Positions 25,764 through 34,497 of a stretch of 64,000 nt of DNA are shown here, piece by piece; position 1 is the stretch's first letter; the number at the start of each line of letters is the position of its first letter. The stretch spans positions 25,782,501 through 25,846,500 of the forward strand of contig NC_016132.3 in NCBI RefSeq assembly GCF_000005505.3, in the 5' to 3' direction. Source of the DNA: Brachypodium distachyon. Its lineage: Eukaryota > Streptophyta > Magnoliopsida > Poales > Poaceae. The notes beneath the pieces were generated by a model that saw only the letters and a program-made list of their open reading frames with translations, searched no databases and was not told where the DNA came from. The translations under genes and the position numbers were made by a program.

Positions 25764-25891
25764 GGGTTCAAGGGTAATACCCTTAGTCGTCTCACCGATC
25801 ATCAGCAGTATGATGGTGAGCCGCGCTGGGTTCAAGGGTAATACCCTTAGTCGTCTCACCGATCATCAGCAGTATGATGGTGACCAAGGTG
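25764..25891 (+). repeat. 64-bp tandem duplication in the protease region
   Basis: GGGTTCAAGGGTAATACCC occurs at 25764 and 25828, and the intervening 64 bp are repeated almost exactly up to ATGATGGTGA. The unit is not a multiple of three, so it shifts the frame just before the protease active site. Confidence 0.9.
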
Positions 25892-26511
25892 CTGGTGGAC
25901 AATGGAGCGGGGCTTAACCTCCTGTCGCCAGGTTGGTGGAGAAACTTCAGTTGCCAGTGGAGCAGCTGAAGCCCACTGACCCGTTCCGGGGGGTAAACCC
26001 TGGGATCGTGCGCCCATTAGGGCGCATCACGCTGCTGGTAACCTTCGGTTCCCGGGAAGCGTTTAGGACCGAACACATAGTGTTCGACGTGGCACACACC
26101 CCGTTGCCCTACAACGGGATCCTTGGTCGGCCAGCGCTGATCAAGTTCATGGCGGCTACGCATTGCGCTTGTGGCGTGATGAAGATGCCGTCCGTATATG
26201 GAGTTCTCTCCATCAGGTGCGACCTCAAGGACGTGGCCTGGTGCGTTGGTGAGGTCGTCAGGACTGCCGCCGCGGCTGACGCCGGCGATGAAGACGCTGC
26301 CGGAGATGACAGCTCACCGGGCGATGCCCCGGCAACGAAGAAGGCCCACGCCACCCCGCAAGAGCTTGCCGGGGGAAGCGCAGGTTCGAGCTCGCGTCCC
26401 GGCAAGGGGCAGAAGCTCCGGGAGGAGGCTGCCAAGGTGAAGAAGCTGCCCCTCCAAGCCGGCAACAAGGAACGCACCGTCACCATCGGTGCGAACCTTA
26501 CTGCCGAATAG
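25875..26511 (+). pseudogene. Gypsy aspartic protease remnant
   Basis: VLVDNGAGLNLLSP is the retroviral-type protease active-site region (D-x-G-A context), at about 25886-25927. A frame change at about 25930 is followed by VNPGIVRPLGRITLLVTFGS and FDVAHTPLPYNGILGRPALI, which are conserved in this Gypsy family's protease. A stop at 26509-26511 separates it from RT. The enzyme would have cut the polyprotein, but here it is broken. Confidence 0.8.
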
Positions 26512-26550
26512 GAAAGCGCCCTCATCACTTTCCTCCAGGAGAATGCCGAC

Positions 26551-27540
26551 GTGTTTGCTTGGGGACCGTCGGATCTTCCCGGAGTCCCCAGGGAGGTGAT
26601 TGAGCATCGGCTCGCGGTGCGCCCGGACGTGCGCCCCATCAAGCAGAAGATTCGGCGGCAAGCACAAGAGCGTAAAGATTTCATCAAGCAGGAGGTGGAC
26701 AAGCTCAAGGCTGTCGGAGCTATCAAGGAAGTTTTGTACCCCACCTGGTTGGCTAACCCTGTAGTAGTACCTAAAGCAGGAAACAAGCTTCGCATGTGCG
26801 TAGATTTTACTGATGTCAATCGTGCATGCCCCAAAGATCCCTTTCCTGTACCCTGTATTGATCAAATAGTTGATTCTACCGCTGGTTGTGACTTGCTGAG
26901 TTTTCTGGATGCTTTTTCCGGCTACCATCAAATTAAGATGGTAGTCGAAGACGAGGAAAAAACGGTGTTCATCACCCCAGGTGGCTGCTATTGTTATACT
27001 TGCATGCCTTTCGGGTTGAAGAATGCGGGCTCCACATTTCAGCGCGCGCTGCGCGAATGTTTGGGGCCCCAGCTAGGCCGCAACATGGAGGCCTACATGG
27101 ACGACATCGTCATCAAATCGAAGCGCGGGGACTCGCTGATTGATGACCTGTGGGAAACGTTTAATAACCTTTGCAGGATCAAGCTCAAGCTGAACCCCGA
27201 AAAGTGCACCTTCGGTGTCAACTCCGGGCAGCTTCTGGGTTTCTTGGTTTCACACAGGGGGATACAAGCCAACCCGAGTAAGATAGAAGCCATCGAGAAG
27301 ATGGAGGCCCCCTACAAGGTGAACGATGTCCAGCGCCTCAACGGCTGCGTTGCCGCGCTGAGACGCTTCATCTCAAGGCTGGGCGAACGCGCCTTGCCTT
27401 TCTTCAAGGTGTTGAAGAAGAAGGGTCCGGTTGACTGGACTCCCGAGGCCGAGGTGGCGCTCCGAGAACTCAAACAGTACCTGAGGTCGCCGCCCGTTCT
27501 CGTCGCCCCAAGCCGGGCGAGCCGCTGCTACTCTACCTAG
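26551..27540 (+). pseudogene. Gypsy reverse transcriptase
   Basis: About 329 open codons cover most of RT. Conserved blocks are intact: LRMCVDFTDVNRACPKD, LSFLDAFSGYHQIKM, FGLKNAGSTFQR, the catalytic AYMDDIVIKSK (near 27090-27120), and LGFLVSHRGIQANPSKI. The C-terminal connection domain runs to SPPVLVAPS and then shifts frame. It is the best-preserved part of the element, so the element is decayed but not very ancient. Confidence 0.92.
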
Positions 27541-27554
27541 CGGCGACTGACCAG

Positions 27555-28628
27555 GTGGTCAGCTCGGTGCTGGTTGCTGAGAGGGAGGAAGACGTCCCAG
27601 GGACTGAGGTTGCGGGGCAGGGGGCTGAGAGGCCCCCAGCAACCGCCTCGGACCCAGGGACCACCCCCGAGCCGGCAGCTTTCGCACCGCGTAAGCGATT
27701 AGTGCAGCACCCGGTGTACTTCGTCAGCACGGTGTTGCACGACGCGCGAACAAGGTACCCGCAGGTACAGAAGCTCCTTTTGGGGATTCTTCTTGCGTCC
27801 CGCAAGCTGCGTCACTACTTTCAGGCGCACCACGTCACGGTGGTGTCGGGGTTCTGCCTTGAGCAAGCTCTCACCAACCGTGAAGCCACCGGAAGGGTGG
27901 CCGAATGGAGGATGGAGCTATCAGAGTTCGACCTCCACTTCACCAACTCCAAGAGCATCAAGAGTACGGCTTTGGCGGACTTCGTCGCGGAGTGGACGTC
28001 GACAAGCTTGGAAGAGAATGAGCCGGAGACCAGCCTGCCCGGCAACCTGGACGAGGACCGTTGGGTCCTCTACTTCAACGGCACATTCAGTCTCCAAGGA
28101 GCCGAAGCCGGGGTCATCATTGAGTCACCGACAGGGGACCAATTGAGGTTCGCTGTCCAGCTCGATTTCCCGAACTCCACCAATAACACGGCGGAGCACG
28201 ACGGCTTGCTCGCTAGGTTACGGGCGGCGATCGCCCTCGACACCAAGCGCCTAGTTGTTCGCGGGGACTCCCAGCTCGTGATCAACCAGGTGAACAAGGA
28301 CTATGACTGCCCGCAGATGGCACCGTACGTGGAGGAAGTCCGCAAGCTAGAACGTAAGTTCAAAGGTTTGCAATTCGAGCACGTCAAGCGGAAGGATAAC
28401 TTCACTGTTGACGAGCTGGCCAAGATGGTAGCGGAGCGCCGGAAGCCTTCGGCGGGGGTGTTCTGCCAGAAGCAAGAGGCTCCTTCAGTCGCCCCCGAGC
28501 CGGATGTTGGGGACACCCCTCCGGCAACCGAAGGAACCCCCGCAGCGGCAGGGGTCCATGCCGCTGATATAGCGGCATGCATTGGCAGGGAGTCCCTCCC
28601 TGGGCGGTGGAAATCGCCCGTTACTTGA
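27555..28628 (+). pseudogene. Gypsy RNase H region, catalytic Asp changed
   Basis: It continues RT in another frame: HPVYFVSTVLHDARTRYPQV and LRHYFQAHHVTVVSG (RT-linked RNase H), then an archaeal-type RNase H domain, RWVLYFNGTF ... NNTAEHDGLLARL ... LVVRGDSQLVINQV. The first catalytic Asp, normally in YFDGS, reads Asn (near 28073), which should abolish activity. The Glu (TAE) and second Asp (GDS) remain. It ends in an Ala/Pro linker before integrase. Confidence 0.88.
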
Positions 28629-28649
28629 AAGGGGAGGCTCTCCCGGAAG

Positions 28650-29837
28650 ATGACGTTGCCCGCAGAGCGAGTAGCGCGGCAAGCCAAGATGTACACCGTG
28701 GTGGATGGAAATCTCTATCGTAGGCGAGCAAACGGGGTCAAGCTCATCTGCGCGCCGCAGGACGATGACCGCGCGCTACTGGAGGAGATACATCGAGGCA
28801 CATGCTCAAACCATGTGGCCTCCCGGGCTTTAGCCGGCAAGGCGTTTCGGCACGGTTGCTACTAGCCCACGGCCCTGGCCGATGCGGAGCAGCTGGTGAG
28901 GACGTGCGAGGCTTGCCAGTTCCACTCGAAGAAGAGCAACCAGCCGGCGCAGGCCCTGCATGTCATCCCTTCCTCATGGCCGTTCGCGGTTTGGGGGCTC
29001 GATATCGTCGGCAAGCTACCGAGAGCGGTTGGTGGGTACGAATATTTGTTCGTGGCCATTGACAAATTCTCCAAGTGGGTAGAAGTGGAACCAGTGCGGA
29101 AGGTGACCGCCCAGGCGGCCATCAAGTTCTTCAAAAGCATTGTGTGCCGGTTTGGTGTGCCTAACGGCATCATCACCGACAACGGCACGCAGTTCACAAG
29201 CGCGGTGTTCCAGGCCTATTGTGAGGGCATGGGCACCAAGTTGCACTTCGCGTCCGTTGCTTATCCGAGGAGTAACGGGCAGGCAGTGCGAGCCAACGCA
29301 GAAGTGTTGCGGGGGCTCAAGACGAGAACCTTTGACAAGTTCAAGGGCCACGGGAAACACTGGGTTGAAGAACTCTAGCCCGTGCTGTGGTCAATCAGGA
29401 CCACACCTAGTAGGGCAACGGGCGAAACTCCTTTCGCCCTTGTCTATGGAGCAGAAGCGGTGTTGCCCCTCGAGCTCAAGCACGGATCTCCCCCGGTACG
29501 CGCGTACGGCAACACCAGCCAACACGAGCAAAGGGTCGACGATCTAAACTTCATCGAAGAGCTTCGATGCCGGGCTGCTGTGCGAGCCGCGCGCTACCAG
29601 CAGCGACTCCATCGCTACCACGACAGGCGAGTCCGTCCCCGGGGGCTCGAGAACGGAGACCTTGTCCTGCGCCGGATACAAGGAACGAAGGTCGGGAACA
29701 AGTTGACTCCGAAATGGGAGGGGCCCTTCCGGGTAGTGCAGGTGACCAGGCCGGGGGCTGTCCGGCTGGAAACCGAAGACGGCTTGCCGGTGCCAAATAG
29801 CTGGAATATTGAACACTTGCGCAAGTTCTACCCGTGA
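28650..29837 (+). pseudogene. Gypsy integrase with stops and lost catalytic Glu
   Basis: The H2C2 zinc finger (HRGTCSNH ... CEACQ) is interrupted by an in-frame TAG at 28863. The DDE core follows: GLDIVGKLP (first Asp), GIITDNGTQF (second Asp), then NGQAVRAN where the family has NGQ(V/A)ERAN, so the catalytic Glu is Val. A second TAG (29376-29378) precedes PVLWSIRTTP. The C-terminal NKLTPKWEGPFRVVQV segment is intact to the stop at 29837. Integrase would have inserted cDNA, but this copy cannot. Confidence 0.9.
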
Positions 29838-30086
29838 AGCGGCGGAGCCCAACCCTCAGGTGATGCCGCCGATGCATACCTCTCGAACTAATGTAGCCGG
29901 GCAGCCCCCGTGTGTAAACCACTAGTTATTGTGAATAAAGATAAGTGTTTCGTTTCTGAGCTTTAAAGTTGCCTTGCATGTTTGTGTGTTCTCCCCTTCT
30001 TCTGTCTCCTGCTTTTTGTGCACGGAAGTGTCTTTCCATACTTGGTTGTGAGGAGGGGGCTGCTGGAGCCTCGAAAGCTAAAACCC

Positions 30087-30262
30087 CGTTGCCGGATCAC
30101 TCCGCCACGGGACATGCAGTTGCCGGGTTAACCGTGACGTGCATCAAGGGACATGCAGTTGCCGGGTCTCTCGTGACGTGCATCAAGGGACATGCAGTTG
30201 CCGGGTCTCCCGCAACGTGCATCACGGGGCGTGTAGTTGCTGGACTCCCCGCAACATGCGCC
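30087..30262. repeat. 39-bp tandem array in Gypsy spacer
   Basis: Copies start GGGACATGCAGTTGCCGGGT at about 30109, 30148 and 30187. A diverged copy starts at 30226 and there is a partial copy before the first. The array is contiguous with no spacers, and it lies between integrase and the TATA-like site. Confidence 0.88.
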
Positions 30263-30681
30263 TCGGCTGGGAAATAGGGTGCTCACATCCAAGCTTGGCA
30301 TCAACCCATCCGTGCCCGGGGGCTGGGAGGCAGGAGATTACTACTCATGTTGCTTTCTGTATTTTCGTGGATTTCAAAAAAAAGTTGTAGCACCTCGGGC
30401 CTGGTAAGAATCTAATCTGCAGGAAAAGGTGGAATCTTACGCACTGTAATACCCGTGAGCCACCCACGGGTCGCGGCATGTAACAGTGCCTTGTGGTGCG
30501 GGACGACCGCAATACAAGGGACTCACCGCACTCCGAGACTCCTGATCCGGGAGGGCGCCACCACGTGTGCCACAGCAACTTGGCATGCAGGGTGGCGAAG
30601 ACTGTGCCACGTTTCAAGGGAGGGATGCCACGGGTGCTGCGCTGATCCGTCGCGCGCGGTGGCAAGCCCCTCCCCCGCGCC

Positions 30682-30688
30682 TATAAAA
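30682..30688 (+). promoter_or_regulatory. TATAAAA in Gypsy spacer
   Basis: CTATAAAAGGCGCG sits in GC-rich sequence after integrase and is followed by the 105-112 bp repeat array. It is a plausible core promoter, possibly from a nested or internal LTR-like segment. The function is untested. Confidence 0.35.
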
Positions 30689-30759
30689 GGCGCGCTCCGG
30701 CCATGGCATGGCTCAGAGCGAAGCTCAGAAAGGGGTTGGTAAGGCAGGCGGTGCCGTAG

Positions 30760-31165
30760 AGGCGCGATGGTGGTGCATACCATCGGCGCCTAGCACCGAC
30801 GGGTGCACTGCCATCGCGCCCTTGCCGCATCGCCCCGTCGAGCCCGCTCCTAGGGGCGTCGTAGAGACACGGTGGTGGTGCATGCCATCAGCGCTCTGCG
30901 CCGACGGGTGCACCGCCACCGTGCCCTTGCCGCGCCTCCTCAAGCGAGCGGCTCCTGGGCGAGGGCTGCCGCGGAGGCACTGTGGTGGTGCATTCCATCG
31001 GCGTCCGGCACCGACGGGTGCACTAGCGCAGTGCCCCTGCCGCATCCGTCCAGAGGACACCTCCGCAAGGAGCAGGGGCTGTTGCGGAGACACTATGGTA
31101 ATGCATGCCATCAGCGCCTCGCACCGACGGGTGCACCATCATGGTGTCCTTGCCGCATTCCCCTG
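30760..31165. repeat. Imperfect 105-112 bp tandem array
   Basis: Four units, each containing GGTGGTGCAT(A/G/T)CCATC-like palindromic core and CCGACGGGTGCAC, begin near 30766, 30871, 30981 and 31093. Every unit can fold (ATGGTGGTGCA with GTGCACCAT-type complements). Long open frames across it are low-complexity artefacts of the periodic GC-rich sequence. Confidence 0.8.
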
Positions 31166-31636
31166 AGAGAGCCCCACTATAGGCGCGGGTCGTTGCGAGG
31201 ACGCTGTGATGACACCGGTGCCGGCGTTCGCCGTCCGTTCTGGCCCATCACCGCGTCCCTGCCACGGCCCTCGAGCAGTTTTGCTCCCAGGCGGCGAGGG
31301 CTACTGCGGGAACATCGCGGCATCCTTGCCGCCCGCTTTCGGCGGAGGTGGCGAGGAAGCCACGATGTCCCTGCTGCGGCCCTCAGACGGGTTTGTTCCA
31401 AGCAGCGAGGGTTGCCGCGGCATCCCCGCTGCTTCCCTTTGTCGGGCACTTTGCAGGGATGGCGAGCCAGGAGCGCGCCTCCGGTGAACGCTTCGGGCGT
31501 AAAAAAAAAATGAACGAAAAGCTAAGTACTAACACATAAGTGGCAAACCCACTAAGAACTGAACGTAATTGAACGCCGTCTCGCCGGGTGTGGCCCCGGA
31601 CCCTGCGCGTAGCTGGAGTGTTAGAAGGACGCTTGC

Positions 31637-31662
31637 GGGGGGGGGGGGGGGGGGAGGGGGGG
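31637..31662. repeat. Poly-G tract
   Basis: Twenty-six bases, all G except one A. It could be a much-expanded polypurine tract, but no LTR start matching the 5' LTR follows, so this reading is not supported. Confidence 0.85.
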
Positions 31663-32058
31663 TGCGCTCCCCATGTGGCTTCCCGGGTCCGTCCCGGAAG
31701 GGCACGGCTTGGAGTAGTTACCCTGCAAGTAGAGTGGCTCCCCGCCACCGCTTGACCCCAGGTCGGCACCGCGGGTCTGTCCCGGGTCCCTGGTCTGGTC
31801 AAGGGTGAGGCGCTTGAGTCCCCGGTAACACAAGGCAAAACACGCAAAGACTAGGGGAGTCACCCCGCGAGGGGGCACCGGGAATAAGGAACAAGAACTT
31901 AAGCAAATTAAAGAGCTTGAATTGTCTAAGTGTTGAACGGTTACATAAGCTGATGAAAAAATAATTGTTCAAATGGCGCCGAGCGCCACACTTGCAGGAA
32001 AGAACAAACAAAAGGAGATACACCGGAGAGCAGCAAGGGCGGCTGGGGGCTGCGGCAA

Positions 32059-33292
32059 CTAGTTGCCGGCGTCTTCGGCCGGGGGCTCCGTGGATGGCTC
32101 GGGGTCCGGCTTCCGCTGCATCCGCTCGACCACCTCGTCGATGAACCCGCACACCGCTTGGGTGTGCGTGGGCTCGTCCTCGCTGTCCGACCAAGCGTCC
32201 AGCAGGGACTCGAAGGGAAACTCCGGGTCTCGGAGGTGTATCCTCGGGAGGATTGTCCCGGCAACCTCCCGGACGCAGTTGGCGACTTCGTTGGCGCCGT
32301 ACTAGGCGATCCAGACGTCGAGAGCCCCAAGCTTCCCCACCAGGTCGGAGAAGAAGGGGATCAGGGTCGAGACGTCTGTGCCATCCACCGCCGCGGGCTG
32401 CAGCTCAAACCGGGGCAGCAATTCGTGCAGCGCCTGGGCGATCTTTAGCAGCTTCTCGGTTTCTAATTGCCTCTGCCCTATCAGCGTGCCGTGGTGGAGC
32501 CGGGCATCGTGCGCGGCCTTCTTGGCCTTGCTGAGGCTGCCTTCCAGCGCCGCGAGCTCCGCGGTCTTGACCGCGATGTCGTTCCCGGCCTTGGCGAGCT
32601 CGTCTCAAACAGCGGCCAGTTCGGTCTCAAGCCTGGCCGCTCTGTCCTTGGTGGAGCCAAGCTGGATCTCGTGCCAGGCCGCTGCTCCCACCACCTCGTC
32701 GGTGGCCTTGACCTGCACCTCCAGCTTGACGCGAAGGCCCTGAATCTCGCCGCGGTAGTTGGCAATCAGGTCGCTCTTCTCGTCCAGCCAGGCCTGGGCT
32801 GCCGTGAGCACCCCGGCGTGCTCCTTCTTGGTCGCCTCTAGGGTTGCCGCCATCGAGTCCAGCTCCCCCCTGAAGCTTCGCGCGCTGGACCTCCAGCTGT
32901 CGGTGGAGTTCGGCCTCCGGCACCACCGGTTCCTCGGCGTCCTCCAAGGCTTGCCGGGCAAGACGCGCCTCCTCCCTGGCAAGGCGCGTCTCCTCGCGCA
33001 GCTGGGAGAGCTCCTGCCGTTCCCTCTCCATGGCTTCCCGCACCTCACCAAGTTGGTTCTTGGCAACGGCGTGGTGCTCCCTCACCTCATTGAAAGAGGT
33101 GACGAAGGCTTGCTGCTGGTCCCTAACGCTGTCCAGGAACCGGTGCCCCCGCTCGAAGATGCTTGGATCCCAGGTGATAGGGTTCCAAGCTAGCCCGGTG
33201 AGGGTGCCAAGGTCGATGTTGGGGAGGGCAGCCGAGGACGACGAAGCCCCCGCTACCGTTGAATCCCCACTCGACGAACGTGGCGACATTGA
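32059..33292 (-). pseudogene. Antisense coiled-coil ORF of the Gypsy element
   Basis: Read leftward from the ATG at 33292: MSPRSSSGDSTVAGASSSS, then LTGLAWNPITWDPSIFERGH, then a long Glu/Arg/Ala-rich coiled coil (REEARLARQALEDAEEP, ATKKEHAGVLTAAQAWLDE). A frameshift lies near 32880. One frame then runs to 32059 and is interrupted by TGA at 32605 and TAG at 32302, and it ends GFIDEVVERMQRKPDPEP. The whole would be about 410 residues. It has no known enzymatic motif. It is not a host gene: the orientation, decay and position suit the antisense ORFs described in some grass Gypsy elements. Confidence 0.6.
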
Positions 33293-33967
33293 AAAACGAT
33301 CTTGCATGCGCATGCATCCATGCATGCATACGCACGTTCAAAAGCAAACAAATTCAACTTAATTCCAAGTGGCAGGGAATCGCCACCAAGAATGCATGCG
33401 AGGGACAAGGATCGAAGAAATCGGAGAACGCGCAACGTGAGAGCCGGGAACTTATTCCGTTTTTACAAGCATGGAGCGGCCTTTAATTTACGTACGTCGC
33501 GCCCACGCACGCAGCTAGCAGCTGGATGTATGCACGTGCACGCATCCTCGATCTCAAGTCTCCACACAACATGGCCGATGCTACCTTCGCGCGCCGACGA
33601 GAGATTCCAGTTTGAGTTCTCGACCAACAAGCGCGCGGCAACGTACTCTGGCATTGTGAGAAAGAAACAGAAGAAAACAGAGGATTGATCATGATATATT
33701 GGTTCTATATATCAATCAATATGCTTTGGCAGGCAAGTGTGTTGCGTTCTTTTCCTGGGAAATTTTTTCGCACGCTTTAATATTATTCTCTGACTTGTCG
33801 ATACTATTATTCTACAGATCATCCACGCATGCACCTACGCGCGTCCACGTCCCTTTGATCCTTTCTGCCTGCTTTGGCATTGGAATAAACCAGAATTTAC
33901 TAAAAAAAATGAAAGAAATTCATTGGCAGGAAAGTATATGTGCATGCATCATACCTTTGCGTGCACA
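33293..33967. other. Intergenic, upstream of first CYSTM gene
   Basis: It contains several GCATGCAT repeats (33300-33335) and a perfect palindrome, TGCACGTGCA, at 33531-33540 with a G-box CACGTG core. Such ACGT elements are frequent in stress- or ABA-responsive plant promoters. Its role here is inferred only. Confidence 0.4.
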
Positions 33968-33975
33968 TATATATA
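33968..33975 (+). promoter_or_regulatory. TATA box of first CYSTM gene
   Basis: TATATATA about 85 bp upstream of the ATG at 34058. The leader would be about 55 bp. Confidence 0.55.
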
Positions 33976-34057
33976 CGACAAGAGAGGGCTCTCTAGCTAT
34001 AGCTAAACTGCGACGAACCAGAACCTAATTAAGATCGACAGATCGATTGATATCTAG

Positions 34058-34497
34058 ATGGAGAACAAGAACAGCCTGTCACAGCCTCCTCCAGGTGACG
34101 ATCGGTCCATCTTAATTAAAGTGCCGATCAATCTTCATGTCGAACACTAGTGGTTCTACAGTGAATTGTAACTGATCCCAGCTTTAATTTTTCTTTCCCA
34201 CTTGAATTGCTATATATATATATAGGCTACCCGAGGGTGGACTCGGATCAAGCTGCAGGTGGCAAGAAGAAATGCTGCTGCTGCGGATCACGCCGCCGCA
34301 GGCCGACCAAACGCGGGGAGACGAGTTTCATCGAAGGATGGTATGCCTATCCTGCCATATATAATCCGCTCTTGAAATCGCATTTGGAAATCTAATTAAT
34401 TGGCGTACTCAACGTGGTGTCCTTCTTTTAATTGTGTTCTTCTTTCAGCATTGCTGCGCTCTGTTGCTGCTGGCTCTGCGAGCTGTGTTGCGATTAA
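34058..34497 (+). CDS. Small cysteine-rich membrane protein (CYSTM family), copy 1
   Basis: Three short exons, 34058-34094, 34226-34340 and 34449-34497, give 66 residues. The N-terminus is polar with a PPPGYP motif. A basic Cys cluster follows (KKKCCCCGSRRRRP), then the hallmark C-terminal cysteine-rich transmembrane module: FIEGCIAALCCCWLCELCCD. CYSTM proteins are small tail-anchored membrane proteins linked to stress and metal tolerance. The specific role of this copy is unknown. Intron phases (1 after the first base of the Gly codon, 2 within the Cys codon) are identical to those of the gene at 43574. The exons are too short to appear as long ORFs. Confidence 0.88.

Larger units (their letters stand above)
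22717..33292 (+). mobile_element. Decayed Ty3/Gypsy LTR retrotransposon, no 3' LTR seen
   Basis: The order 5' LTR, primer-binding site, gag, zinc knuckle, protease, RT, RNase H, integrase identifies Ty3/Gypsy (non-chromoviral by layout). All ORFs are broken by stops or frameshifts. After integrase come about 2 kb of GC-rich spacer with tandem arrays and then an ORF on the opposite strand. Antisense ORFs between pol and the 3' LTR are known in some grass Gypsy elements such as Grande. No copy of the 5' LTR was found downstream, so the right end is only a minimum extent, and the left border is tentative. Confidence 0.8.

Noticed and set aside
30087..30262. Possible CRISPR-like array
   Set aside because: The repeats are contiguous with no unique spacers and the genome is a plant.
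30708..31513. Open frames of 90-213 residues in the Gypsy spacer
   Set aside because: They follow the period of the tandem repeats and are low-complexity. No homologous motif.
31637..31662. Poly-G run as the Gypsy polypurine tract
   Set aside because: The sequence after it does not match the start proposed for the 5' LTR.
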